The notes under the pieces are model-generated. The model searched no databases. It was not told where the DNA came from and saw only the letters and a program-made list of their open reading frames with translations. Below are positions 15,514 to 23,864 of a DNA stretch of 44,342 nt, one piece after another (the stretch's first letter is position 1; every line of letters begins with the position of its first letter). Where the stretch lies: the NCBI GenBank assembly GCA_046732855.1, contig JBKPNX010000249.1:1-44342 (forward strand), written 5' to 3'. This DNA is from JBKPNX01 sp046732855 (GTDB taxonomy: Bacteria; Pseudomonadota; Alphaproteobacteria; Geminicoccales; Geminicoccaceae). The position numbers and the translations under genes are program-made.

Positions 15514-16596
15514 TCAGAACGCGCCCGGGCGCACACGGCCCAGGAACGGCGCACGGCCGGCCGCGGGATCGGGCGGGTCATCCGGCTCGTGCGCGGTGAT
15601 GAGGATGTCCGACCATTCGATCGGCATGCCCATGTGCTGGAACAGCCCGAACGAGGCCGCGCGGTGGCGCGGCAGATGCGCAGGCACCTTGGCGTCCTGC
15701 TCCTCGCACAACCAAACGGTGGGCTCCGCGGCGTCCGCCGGCCAGATGCGAAAGCGCACGCGCGTAATGCCGCGCACGAATGCCACCTGATGGCGCACCC
15801 GATAGAGCCGGTTGCGCTCGATCGGGACCTGCGCCGGCGGATCGGTGGCGATCGCCCACTCCTCCGGCCGGGCCGAATGGTCGCCCCACGCGATGAAGCT
15901 GCGCGCCTCGCCCCCGGCTGAGAGCGCAGCCATGCCGGCGCTCGACCAGCCGACCTTGATCCCGCGCGGCGGCGCGCCGTCCTCGAGGCCGGCGAAAAAG
16001 TCGGCTAGGCCCAGCCACTTCGCGCCCATGAAGTCGAGAAAGCGCACGGCGTAGGTCGCTTCCTGGCTACCGTGCGGCGAGCCGAGCAGGAGCAGGGCAT
16101 CGGGCGCGACCGGGGCGCGCGAGCGGATCACGTTCTGCCTGCGGTCGAGGTCGAACGCGCCGTTGACCACCTGTCCGATCTCCTGGATGTCGTCGAACCG
16201 GGTCAGGTCGCGCAGATCGAGCGGCAGCGGGAGCGGCCGGGGGTTCCACGCGAAGCCGAGGGTCGCGGTGCTCCTGCGCCCCGCCGCGTCCTCGACGCGC
16301 AAGACCAGCTGGTTGCCGCCGCGGCCGAGGTCGTCGGCGCCGATCGGGATCTCGATGCAGAACTCGCCGAGATCGCGGCAGCGCAGCTCCGCGGGCGAAT
16401 TCTTGTACCCCGCGACCCAATCGATGCCGTGGTCGGGGATCGCCTCGACGTAGAACGAAGTCTCGGCGCCGCCGTTCAGGCGATACGCCGCACGCCGCAC
16501 CGGCGGCGCCAAACCGTCGACCTGGCCGCGGATCGTGATGTCGCGGTGGCGATAACGAAAGCGCTGGCGCGTGCCGTAGGTCAGCCGGATGGTCAT
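15514..16596 (-). CDS. Uncharacterised 360-residue beta-rich protein
   Basis: I do not recognise this protein as a named family. It has no signal peptide and no membrane helix. The first 120 residues look like an Ig-like beta sandwich (RHRDITIRGQVDGLAPPVRR, then GGNQLVLRVEDAAGRRST), and the remainder resembles a concanavalin/LamG-like sandwich of the DUF1349/DUF1961 kind: DFMGAKWLGLADFFAG, then RNRLYRVRHQVAFVRGITRV, then GMPIEWSDILITAHEPDD, where W-S-D-I resembles the F-S-D-I strand of such domains. That points to carbohydrate or ligand binding, as an inference. It begins 58 bases after the hybrid kinase stop on the same strand and may belong to the MEDS-kinase transcript. Confidence 0.7.
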   Translation of the reverse strand: MTIRLTYGTRQRFRYRHRDITIRGQVDGLAPPVRRAAYRLNGGAETSFYVEAIPDHGIDWVAGYKNSPAELRCRDLGEFCIEIPIGADDLGRGGNQLVLRVEDAAGRRSTATLGFAWNPRPLPLPLDLRDLTRFDDIQEIGQVVNGAFDLDRRQNVIRSRAPVAPDALLLLGSPHGSQEATYAVRFLDFMGAKWLGLADFFAGLEDGAPPRGIKVGWSSAGMAALSAGGEARSFIAWGDHSARPEEWAIATDPPAQVPIERNRLYRVRHQVAFVRGITRVRFRIWPADAAEPTVWLCEEQDAKVPAHLPRHRAASFGLFQHMGMPIEWSDILITAHEPDDPPDPAAGRAPFLGRVRPGAF

Positions 16597-16654
16597 GGCT
16601 CTATCGCGTCCCCCGCGTCGGCCATGCGAAATCGGAGGCCGACGTCGCCCGGAC

Positions 16655-18355
16655 TCAGGGCGATGGCTTCGCGCCGATCACGTTCACGATCGCGGCGGCG
16701 AGATCCTCCTGCGCGTAGGGCTTGCGCAGCATCGGCAGCCGCAGCGCGCTGCCCTTGGGCAGCTCGGCGTACCCGGTCGCCAGGATCACGGGCAGATCGG
16801 GCCATGACGCGCGGATCTCGGCGGCGAGCTCGGTGCCGCGCATGCCCGGCATCGCTTCGTCGGACACCACGACGTCGATCGGCGTGCCCGCGCGCAGGAT
16901 CTCGAGCGCCTTGCTGCCCGAGGCCGCCTCGATCACCCGATGCCCCAGGTCCTTCAGCATCTCGCCCGTGGCGGCGCCGATCAGCGCGTCGTCGTCGACC
17001 ACCAGCACGGCACAGGAGCGCGGCACCTGCGGCGCCGCCCGGTGCGGCGCGGCGGTCGCGCCCGCGGGCGAGACCTGCGCCCGGGGCAGCCACAGTTCGG
17101 CGGTGGTGCCGGCGCCCGGCCGGCTCGACAGACGCAGTGCGCCGCCCGACTGGGCGGCCAGGCCGTGCACCATCGACAGGCCGAGACCGGTGCCCTTGCC
17201 CGCCCCTTTGGTGGTGAAGAACGGCTCGGTCGCGTGCGCGAGCGTCGCGCCGTCCATGCCCGCCCCGGTATCGCAGACCGCCAGGCACACGTAGTCGCCC
17301 GCGGCCAGCGCATCGTCTCCTGCCGAAGCCACCGCCACGTTGCTCGCGGCGAGCGTCAGGCGACCGCCCTCGGGCATGGCGTCGCGGGCGTTGACCACTA
17401 GATTGAGCACCGCCAGCTCGAGCTGATTGGCGTCGACGTGCGCCGGCCAGAGGTCGTCCCCGAATGCCGTCTCGACACGGATGAGCGGGCCGATCGAGCG
17501 GCGCATCATCTCGAGCATGCCGTGGATCAGCTCCCCGACGTCCACCGCCGCCGGGTGCAGGTCCTGTTGCCGCGCGAAGGCCAGCAGGCGCTGGGTCAGC
17601 GCGGCGCCGCGCTCGGCCCCCTCGATCGCGCCGTCGATCAGGCGCCGCGCCGCGGCGTCGTCCTGGCCCAGGCGTTTGCGCAGCAGCTTCAGGTTGCCGA
17701 GCACGGCCGCGAGCAGGTTGTTGAAATCGTGCGCGACCCCGCCGGTCAGCTGACCGACCGCCTCCATTTTCTGGGCCTGACGGAAGGCGTCTTCGAGCTT
17801 GATTCGGTGCTGGATCTCGGTTGCGACCCGTTCCTCCAAGTTCTCGTTCAGGCGGTGCAAGGCATGCTCGGCCTGCCACCTTCTGATCGCGATCGCCGCC
17901 TGGTTGGCGGTGACCTCGAGCAGGAGCCGCTGCGGCGCGCTTGGGAAATCGGTGGCGCGCGAGCCGGCGACCACCGCGGCGGCCTCGCCGGCGGCGATCG
18001 GAATGATCGCCAGTCGGACCGAGCCGCTGCCTAGAGGATTGGCGAGCGTGACGACCTCGCCCGGCGCATACCGCTCGAGCCAGCTGCCGAGCGCGCTACG
18101 GATCGCCGCGGTCGGATCCTGGACGGTCCGGTCGCTGGTGCGCACCACCCGCACTTCGGGATCGTCGCCCCAGCGCACCGCCATGTAGGCGAATTCCAGG
18201 CCGAGCATCCTGACCAGGACCTCGGTCAGGCTCTCCGCAATCTGCTGAGCGTCGTAGTTGCGCCAGACGGCCGGGAGTATGGAGACCGCCACCAGGTCGC
18301 GCAGGCTGCGGCGTAACTCTTGCGGGTCATCGCCGATCGCCTCAACCGCGGGCAC
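16655..18355 (-). CDS. Hybrid histidine kinase with GAF-like sensor and receiver
   Basis: This 566-residue cytoplasmic signalling protein has an N-terminal GAF-like sensor (about 20-160), a short coiled linker, a HisKA domain with the H-box GQLTGGVAHDFNNLL (His209 is the autophosphorylation site), and a HATPase domain with the N-box LAVLNLVVNARDAMPEGG and the GKGTGLGLSMVHGL ATP lid. A C-terminal receiver has the acceptor Asp in VVVSDEAMPGMRG, with ATGYAELPKG and the LRKPY lysine. No membrane helix is present, so the stimulus is probably cytoplasmic or is passed on by another protein. It lies 66 bases after the MEDS gene on the same strand. No output regulator is adjacent; the 360-residue protein follows. 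Confidence 0.93.
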   Translation of the reverse strand: MPAVEAIGDDPQELRRSLRDLVAVSILPAVWRNYDAQQIAESLTEVLVRMLGLEFAYMAVRWGDDPEVRVVRTSDRTVQDPTAAIRSALGSWLERYAPGEVVTLANPLGSGSVRLAIIPIAAGEAAAVVAGSRATDFPSAPQRLLLEVTANQAAIAIRRWQAEHALHRLNENLEERVATEIQHRIKLEDAFRQAQKMEAVGQLTGGVAHDFNNLLAAVLGNLKLLRKRLGQDDAAARRLIDGAIEGAERGAALTQRLLAFARQQDLHPAAVDVGELIHGMLEMMRRSIGPLIRVETAFGDDLWPAHVDANQLELAVLNLVVNARDAMPEGGRLTLAASNVAVASAGDDALAAGDYVCLAVCDTGAGMDGATLAHATEPFFTTKGAGKGTGLGLSMVHGLAAQSGGALRLSSRPGAGTTAELWLPRAQVSPAGATAAPHRAAPQVPRSCAVLVVDDDALIGAATGEMLKDLGHRVIEAASGSKALEILRAGTPIDVVVSDEAMPGMRGTELAAEIRASWPDLPVILATGYAELPKGSALRLPMLRKPYAQEDLAAAIVNVIGAKPSP

Positions 18356-18421
18356 GGACGCTCTTCCCGTCCCGCGCCGGGAGGCCGCACGACCGCCCGC
18401 ACCGATTGGTCGAACCGTGAG

Positions 18422-19054
18422 TCACCGCACCAGCGTGTTCCGCGCCCGCAACTCAGCCAGGAACTGCTCCGGCATCACGTAAAAAGGATTCTCCTGAAGG
18501 ATGCCGCCGACGATCACCTGCGGATGCGTGCGCAGGATGTCCATCACGACGGTCGCGCTGAACCGGTTCAGATCGTAGGCGCAGACCACGACGTCGTCGA
18601 ACCGCGAGGTCACCTCGTTCAAGCGGCTCTCGTATTCGACCAGGTCATCGACGCCCGGAAAATTCTCGAGCGACCATTCCATGTCCGCCCAAAAGCGCGT
18701 GAACCCAAACCGCTCTTTGCCTTTGCTCAGGATCTCCTCGAGCAGCCCGATCATCGCGTACTGATCGAACCGGCTTTCCCGCAGGTGGGCGTCCTCCCAG
18801 GGACGGACCTCGAGCTGGCCGGATTCCTCGGCCGCGGAGACGTCAATGCCGAGCGCGCCGATCCGGCGCAGCCGCTCCTCCCGCTGCCGACCGTCGACGA
18901 TTTGAAAAATCCTATCCTGCTGGGCGAAGCCTTCGCGGACGAAGGGCAGGAGCAGCCGATATTCCTCCTCCCGGTCGTGGAAGAACGCGCAAGCATGGCA
19001 GCGGTGCTTCAGCGCCGAGCCGGCCAGTGTCACCGAATGGTTTTGCGGTCCCAT
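18422..19054 (-). CDS. MEDS domain protein (DcmR-like sensory domain)
   Basis: This 210-residue protein consists of a MEDS domain (methanogen/methylotroph DcmR sensory domain, a RecA/KaiC-related fold without an intact Walker A). Visible blocks are HRCHACAFFHDREEEYRLLL with the HxCxFF/FY start, PFVREGFAQQDRIFQIVD, FGFTRFWADMEW, and DDVVVCAYDLNRFSATVVMD, where CxYD is highly conserved. I choose the ATG at 19054, preceded by AGGGAGCAAGGA; the longer frame upstream has no similarity. MEDS domains are proposed to sense hydrocarbon derivatives and often accompany histidine kinases. It precedes the hybrid kinase on one strand, so it probably acts as its sensor or modulator; this is inferred from context. 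Confidence 0.88.
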   Translation of the reverse strand: MGPQNHSVTLAGSALKHRCHACAFFHDREEEYRLLLPFVREGFAQQDRIFQIVDGRQREERLRRIGALGIDVSAAEESGQLEVRPWEDAHLRESRFDQYAMIGLLEEILSKGKERFGFTRFWADMEWSLENFPGVDDLVEYESRLNEVTSRFDDVVVCAYDLNRFSATVVMDILRTHPQVIVGGILQENPFYVMPEQFLAELRARNTLVR

Positions 19055-19326
19055 TCCTTGCTCCCTGTGAGCTAAACGCTTCCATCTAAGCGCTTCGGCT
19101 TGTTCACCGCAACGGAGCCTGTTGCCTGCCCGGCAGGCTTGCCCACGGAGGCTACCGCGTGTCGCCGCGGGCTCGGGCACGCTGGAGGCCGAAGCGCAGA
19201 GCGGGGCTGGCACGCCGAACGATCAGGCAGAGCGCCTTACACGCTCGCCGAATCGGGCAACGCCTCGCGCAGAAGCAGCGCTCATGCCGCTCGGATGACC
19301 CGGCAAAGCCAGCTGCCGGCGACTGC

Positions 19327-19731
19327 TCACCTTGGGGAAGGGGCCGCCAGATGAACCCAGGACAGCTTCTCTTCGGCGAACGCATCGCGGCCCGGAACGA
19401 ACTCCTCCGGCCGGTCCATGCTGCCGACCAGCACGTTCACCTCGCCCGGCCAGCGGTCGCCCTCATAGGTGAGCGGCGTGCCGCAGCATCCGCAGAACGT
19501 GCGGGTCACGCCAAGCGAGGAGCGGAAGCGCACGGGCCCGCCCGCGACCAAAGACAAAGCGCTCGGCTAATTAGCCCGCATAGGTGGTGAGCGGCGCGCC
19601 GTCGCTCGACGGCAGCTCGCGCAGTGGCAGTTCGCGATCCACTTGGGCTCGCCGAGCGCCCGATAACTCACGGCCCCGCACAGCCAGTGGCCGCTGCGCT
19701 CACGTGCGCGACCGCCTACGGGGTTTGTCAG
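19327..19731 (-). pseudogene. GFA/CENP-V family protein, decayed
   Basis: The minus strand encodes a GFA (glutathione-dependent formaldehyde-activating enzyme-like, CENP-V/Mss4 fold) protein in three frames. The N-terminal part reads GHWLCGAVSYRALGEPKW, then IANCHCASCRRAT, and then loses frame by one base. GAPLTTYAG follows in the next frame and is cut by a TAA (codon near 19573). The C-terminal part resumes in a third frame as GGPVRFRSS, then RTFCGCCGTPLTYEGDRW and EEKLSWVHL. The first zinc Cys of G-H-C-x-C-G is Trp here (TGG for TGC). Two frameshifts, a stop and the lost ligand make a functional product very unlikely. The start codon also seems lost (CTG at 19731). Confidence 0.8.
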
Positions 19732-19800
19732 CGGCGTGACTCATCGACGCCGGTCGAGTTCAACGAGCCCGGCTACCGCTCAAGTAAGATCCCAGCTGCC

Positions 19801-19947
19801 CTAAAAGCAGTAGGTGCGGATTGCCTCGAATGCGATCGCCAATCCCCATTTGGCCCAGAGCGCGATGCCGAGGATCAGGCCCGCACCCAGCAACGCCACC
19901 GGCAGCCAGGTGGCAGGCGCCGCCCGCTGTCCTCGCCGCTCCCGCAC
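19801..19947 (-). CDS. Possible small single-helix membrane protein
   Basis: A short frame, if started at the GTG at 19947, gives about 48 residues: a basic N-terminus (VRERRGQRAAPATW), one hydrophobic helix (LPVALLGAGLILGIALWAKW) and the tail GLAIAFEAIRTYCF. The basic-helix-short-tail layout and the Phe-Glu-x-Ile...Cys-Phe ending resemble small inner membrane proteins seen in alphaproteobacteria, but I cannot name a family. A longer frame to 20040 exists. No convincing ribosome binding site is visible, so it may be untranslated. Confidence 0.33.
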   Translation of the reverse strand: MRERRGQRAAPATWLPVALLGAGLILGIALWAKWGLAIAFEAIRTYCF

Positions 19948-20283
19948 CGAATTCGCCGAGGCTGAATGGATCGCAGGCACCGAGGTGCTCCATGCTGCCG
20001 CTGCCGGCCTCAGAATCGCCCGGCGGGCCGCGTTTGGCAAGCCGCCGTCCCTGTCGACTGGCCGTCACAGCGACTTCCTACCAGCCCACGCCGAATCAGG
20101 GGCTGCATTCGTGCCCGTGACCGCCGTCAGGGCAGGTGCTGATTGAAGTCCGGCGCAGTCGTGCAGAAGGCATCATCCGAGGCGGTCGCCGTCGCAGCAC
20201 TAATGCGACCGGCTCGGGGCGTCCTGCGCACCAGAGTGCGCACCCATCCCCAACTCGCCCGACGCGCCCGGCGCTGTTCCCGA
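19948..20283. other. Gene-poor interval upstream of the small helix ORF
   Basis: These 336 bases lie between the small ORF and the 3' end of the NepR-like gene. I see no convincing gene: open frames have no ribosome binding site and no family motif. In particular no ECF sigma factor (ecfG) follows the NepR-like gene here, although this is where it usually sits. Confidence 0.5.
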
Positions 20284-20520
20284 TCAGGATCCGTTACGCT
20301 GGCGATTCCGGTCGGCCTTCGTGCGCTTCTCAGGCTGTTGCGTGGAGCGGAGCACGCGCAACAATCGCTCGGGGATCTCCTGATTCAGCACCTCGTCGCC
20401 AAGCTCGCGCAAAGCTTGGTCCAGCTCTTCGTCGCGGTTGGCCGCAGGCCATTGCTGGCGCTTTGATTCCTTGGCTTCGGACAAGCAGCGATCTCGCGTA
20501 GCTCGGGTTTCCAGCAGCAT
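20284..20520 (-). CDS. nepR: NepR-like anti-sigma factor
   Basis: This 78-residue protein matches the NepR family, the anti-sigma factor that holds EcfG until phosphorylated PhyR displaces it. The core at residues 31-60 (EELDQALRELGDEVLNQEIP, then ERLLRVLRS) corresponds to the two-helix NepR signature (IGxxLRxxYDxxLxEPIPDRFLxLL), with Gln-Glu-Ile-Pro-Glu-Arg in place of Glu-Pro-Val-Pro-Asp-Arg. The N-terminal 30 residues and basic tail are unstructured in character, as usual. Start choice is uncertain: ATG at 20520 or GTG at 20571. It is divergent from phyR, as commonly seen, but no ecfG follows. The divergence from consensus leaves some doubt; the PhyR neighbour makes it persuasive. Confidence 0.72.
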   Translation of the reverse strand: MLLETRATRDRCLSEAKESKRQQWPAANRDEELDQALRELGDEVLNQEIPERLLRVLRSTQQPEKRTKADRNRQRNGS

Positions 20521-20615
20521 CCGTTCTCGGTTCCACGCCCGGAGGCGTGGTATACTAGGGTTTCCGGCCACCGGGCCGCAACCAGCTTGCTCAGGTTGGG
20601 TGGCCCGCTTATGTT

Positions 20616-20640
20616 AATGGCAAGATCGTTAACGAGTTCC
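20616..20640 (-). promoter_or_regulatory. Candidate EcfG-type promoter upstream of nepR
   Basis: On the minus strand GGAAC (20640-20636), a 16-base spacer and CATT (20619-20616) match the alphaproteobacterial EcfG consensus GGAAC-N16/17-CGTT with one mismatch. It lies about 95 bases before the nepR ATG in the divergent nepR/phyR gap. NepR genes are typically under their own sigma factor. A single short motif in a GC-rich genome can arise by chance. Confidence 0.4.
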
Positions 20641-20713
20641 CGCAGAAAGTGGCGCCGCCTCGATCGGTGTGTGGCAGGTGCCGCGGCTGCGCCGCCCCTG
20701 AGCAGGATGAGGC

Positions 20714-21601
20714 ATGTCCGACGTCAGCGAAGCGCTCCTGAAGCACATCCCTTACCTGCGCCGCCATGCTCGCCTGCTCACCGGCTCGCAAGAGGTGGGC
20801 GACGAATACGTGCGCATCTGCCTCGAGATGGTGGTCGCGGAGCCCTACCATCTCGCCAACGGTGACCTAAAAGTCCAGCTGTTTCGCGCTTTCCACGACG
20901 TATGGCGCGTGGTCACGACGACCATCAGCGAAAGCTCTCCGCTCGAGCACGTCGATCTGAGCGATCGGCTCGAACAGGGTCTGACCGCGCTGCCGCCGCT
21001 CGAGCGGCGGGTTCTGCTCCTCGCGGTGGTGGAGAAATTCACGCACCCCGAGGTGGCCCGGATTCTCGATCTCGACGCGGCGGAAGTCGGCGAACTGCTC
21101 GCTCGGGCCCGGCAGGCTCTGCACCAGCAGGTGTCGGTGCCCGTCCTGATCATCGAGGACGAGACGCTGATCGCGATGGAGCTCGGCCGGATCATGGAGA
21201 GCATGGGCCACACCGTCGTCGGCGTGGCCAGTCGTGAGGCGACGGCGCTCGAGCAGGCCGAGCAGGCCTCTCCCGGCCTGGTCCTGTGCGACATCAAGCT
21301 GCTCGACGAGGACAACGGCATCACGGCGGCGCAGCGTATCCTGCAACGCTTCGACGTGCCGGTGGTGTTCGTGACCGCGTTCTCGGAGATGCTCCTGACC
21401 GGCGGCCGGCTCGAGCCCGCTTTCGTCGTCGCCAAGCCGTTCGAGGAGGAGACGCTGAAGGTCACGGTCGCGCAGGCGCTGTCGACCTACGCCTCCCCCG
21501 GCACCGCCCGCGACCACAAGGCGGGCCTGCTGGCGAAGCTGACGGAGATCTCGTCACGGGGCCTCTCGCCGTCGACATGGGAGCGGGCGAGCCGGCACTG
21601 A
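20714..21601 (+). CDS. phyR: General stress response regulator PhyR
   Basis: This 295-residue protein has the PhyR architecture: an N-terminal sigma-factor-like domain (sigma2-like residues 5-65, sigma4-like 92-138) and a C-terminal receiver (142-260). The receiver begins VPVLIIEDETLIAMELGRIM and has the acceptor Asp193 in LVLCDIKLL, the VPVVFVTAFSE segment and Lys241 in VVAKPFEEE. In Alphaproteobacteria phospho-PhyR uses the sigma-like domain to bind NepR and so frees EcfG. A GAGGAT-rich ribosome binding site supports the ATG. It faces the nepR gene and is followed by a convergent HWE kinase gene. About 35 residues follow the receiver, a little longer than usual. Confidence 0.96.
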   Translation: MSDVSEALLKHIPYLRRHARLLTGSQEVGDEYVRICLEMVVAEPYHLANGDLKVQLFRAFHDVWRVVTTTISESSPLEHVDLSDRLEQGLTALPPLERRVLLLAVVEKFTHPEVARILDLDAAEVGELLARARQALHQQVSVPVLIIEDETLIAMELGRIMESMGHTVVGVASREATALEQAEQASPGLVLCDIKLLDEDNGITAAQRILQRFDVPVVFVTAFSEMLLTGGRLEPAFVVAKPFEEETLKVTVAQALSTYASPGTARDHKAGLLAKLTEISSRGLSPSTWERASRH

Positions 21602-21716
21602 GCCGAAGTTGCTGGCAATCCTTACTGGCTTGATCAGGCCGAGGGTAAGGCCAAACCGGCTGGGCGTAGTCCGGCGGTAGGACGCGTCGGTGGGCGCGGA
21701 CCGCTCTGCTCCCGGT

Positions 21717-23594
21717 TCAGATCCCGCTCGGCGTCACCGTCACCTCAGACAGCGGCAGCCTGAGGCGGCACAGGAGCCCGGCCGTCCGCCAGATCAGCTC
21801 GGTCTGCCCCTGATGCTGGTACTCTAGCGCCTTGCCGAGCAAGGTGGTGCCGAAGCCTGCCGTGGTCGGCGGCTGCACCGGCGGTCCGCCGTCCTCCTGC
21901 CAGACCAGCACAAATTCCTCGCCGGTTGCGGCCCGTTCGATGCGGGCGCTGAGCCGCACCCGACCGCTGGCGCCGGACAGGGCACCATACTTGGACGCGT
22001 TGGTGGCCAGCTCATGTAAGGCGAGGGTAAGGGTCAGGGCGAACTCCGCTCTGACCGGCAGATCCTGCACCTCGATGTCAATCCGGCCGGCGTCCACGAG
22101 GTAGGGCTCGAGCGCGGCGTGCACGAGCGCGGCGAGGCTGGCGCCCTGCCAGTCCGTGGCGATGAGCGCGGATTGCGCGGCGTTGAGCGCCCGGATGCGC
22201 CCGCGGAAAGCTTCGAGGAACTCCTCGACCGATCCGGCTCGCTCTCCGGTGCGCTCGGCCAGAACGCCGATCACGGTCAGCAGGTTCTTGACCCGATGCG
22301 AGAGCTCCGCGGTCAGGATGTGCTGGCGTTCTTCCGCTTGCTTGCGATCGTCGATATCGGTGGTGCAGCCGAACCAGGCGGTGATGCGCCCCTCACGGTC
22401 ACGGATCGGCGATGCGCGCGTAAGGAACCAACGGTATTCGCCGTCGTGCCGCCGATTGCGCACCTCGATCTCGTAGTCGCTACCCTCGCGCAGCGCGCGG
22501 GTCCACGCTGCAAGACAGCGGTCGCGGTCGTCGGGATGGAGCACCAGCTCCGGCCAGCCGCGCTCGTTCTGCTCGGGCGTGATGCCACAGTACCGGAACC
22601 AACGGTCGTTGGCGAAAGTGATGCTGCCGTCCGGAGCGGCGGTCCACACCATGTCCGGAACCGCATTCGCCAGATTGCGGAAGCGCTCCTCGGTGACGCG
22701 CAGCGCCTCATGGAGGCGTCGATGCTCGGTGATGTCGCGGGCGATCTTTGAGGCGCCGATGATTCGCCCGGACTGGTCGCAGATCGGCGAGACCGTCAGG
22801 GCGATTGCGACCAGACTGCCGTCCTTGCGGCGCCGCAGCGTCTCGTAGCGGTCGACCTTCTCGCCGCGGCGGATCCGCTGGAGGATCGCCGGCATCTCGT
22901 CCTCGCGGCCGGGCGCGGCCAGAACCGCGATGTGGCGGCCGATCATTTCCTCGGCGGTGTAACCAAACAGCGTCTCGGCGGCGCGGTTCCAGCTCGTGAC
23001 GATGCCGTCCAGGGTCTTGCTCGCAATCGCCTCGTCCGCAGAATCCACGATCGCAGCCAACCTCGCCACCGTTTCGGCGGCCCGCTCGGGACCGACCTCC
23101 CGGACGACGACCAGGACGGCGCGCACCGAGCCGTCGCGCCGCTTGATCGGCACGATGTCCTGGGTCCAGCTGCGCAGGACCCTCGGTTGACCCGGCGTCT
23201 CCCCCTCGATCGGTCGGCCGACGAGCGGGTCCCCCGTTTCGAACACGCAACCGAGTGCCCGTTCGAGCTCATCCGCAAGCGTCGGCACCATTTCGCGCAC
23301 GGTGCGGCCCAGATGGGCCTCGATCGGCGCGCCGTTGATTGCCGCCAGACGCGCGTTCACCCGGAGGTAGCGAAGCTTTCGATCGAGCAGGGCCAGACCC
23401 GCGTCCGACGCTCGGTAGAGTGCCTCCAGCTCGGCGAGATAGGCGTCCGCCTGGGCTGCTCCTACCTCGAGCCCTTCCGCTGTGGCTGGCCAGCTGTCAT
23501 CGTTCATGGACAGGCGGCCGGGCGCCGCGGCATCGGGTACTGGTAAGGTCGGAGGCTGGCTGGCGGCGGGGCGCTTACCAGCAGCGCGTCCCAT
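21717..23594 (-). CDS. HWE-family histidine kinase with multiple PAS domains
   Basis: This roughly 625-residue soluble kinase has three tandem PAS/PAC sensor domains (about 40-150, 170-290 and 300-425; the second contains GIVTSWNRAAETLFGYTAEE and the third GSITFANDRWFRYCGITPEQ) and a C-terminal HWE/HisKA2 kinase core. The phosphoacceptor is in LTAELSHRVKNLLTVIGVLA. The HELATNASKYGAL N-box and the VWQEDGGP block supply the H and W-x-E residues that name the family. HWE/HisKA2 kinases are the usual phosphodonors of PhyR, and phyR is the convergent neighbour, so a role in the general stress response is likely. I use the ATG at 23594 (GGGGGAAG upstream); ATGs at 23642 and 23507 are alternatives. 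Confidence 0.93.
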   Translation of the reverse strand: MGRAAGKRPAASQPPTLPVPDAAAPGRLSMNDDSWPATAEGLEVGAAQADAYLAELEALYRASDAGLALLDRKLRYLRVNARLAAINGAPIEAHLGRTVREMVPTLADELERALGCVFETGDPLVGRPIEGETPGQPRVLRSWTQDIVPIKRRDGSVRAVLVVVREVGPERAAETVARLAAIVDSADEAIASKTLDGIVTSWNRAAETLFGYTAEEMIGRHIAVLAAPGREDEMPAILQRIRRGEKVDRYETLRRRKDGSLVAIALTVSPICDQSGRIIGASKIARDITEHRRLHEALRVTEERFRNLANAVPDMVWTAAPDGSITFANDRWFRYCGITPEQNERGWPELVLHPDDRDRCLAAWTRALREGSDYEIEVRNRRHDGEYRWFLTRASPIRDREGRITAWFGCTTDIDDRKQAEERQHILTAELSHRVKNLLTVIGVLAERTGERAGSVEEFLEAFRGRIRALNAAQSALIATDWQGASLAALVHAALEPYLVDAGRIDIEVQDLPVRAEFALTLTLALHELATNASKYGALSGASGRVRLSARIERAATGEEFVLVWQEDGGPPVQPPTTAGFGTTLLGKALEYQHQGQTELIWRTAGLLCRLRLPLSEVTVTPSGI

Positions 23595-23725
23595 GGTGCT
23601 TCCCCCACCGCGCGGCAGAGTGCTTGTGCCCGAAGAGGACATGGCAGCGCTCGATCACGCTCGTCGACGCACGACGCCCTACCGGCGGCGTCGCCATGAA
23701 TGTACATACCTGCGGCCGATTCGAC

Positions 23726-23749
23726 AACATTCGCGGTGGGTTTCGTTCC
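23726..23749 (-). promoter_or_regulatory. Candidate EcfG-type promoter upstream of the HWE kinase
   Basis: On the minus strand GGAAC (23749-23745) is followed after 16 bases by GTT (23728-23726), preceded by T rather than C. This is close to GGAAC-N16/17-CGTT but one base short in spacing. It lies about 130 bases upstream of the kinase start. If real, the kinase would be part of the stress regulon it may control. Chance occurrence cannot be excluded. Confidence 0.3.
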
Positions 23750-23864
23750 AGGCTCAGAAAGGCGCCCGCTCCTGCGCGGAGGGTAGCCTGACGCAGGAAC
23801 CCGATGGCCCGATGACAGAGGGCTGAGCCGCCCGGATCCTGGCTGTGGGCCGCATGCGGGCCGG

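Noticed and set aside
19100..19326. Open frames between the MEDS gene and the GFA relic
   Set aside because: All are short and low-information on both strands, without a ribosome binding site or motif.
20514..20534. Second GGAAC near the nepR start as an EcfG promoter
   Set aside because: The bases 16-17 further on are TGGA/GGAA rather than CGTT, and the site would overlap the nepR start codon.
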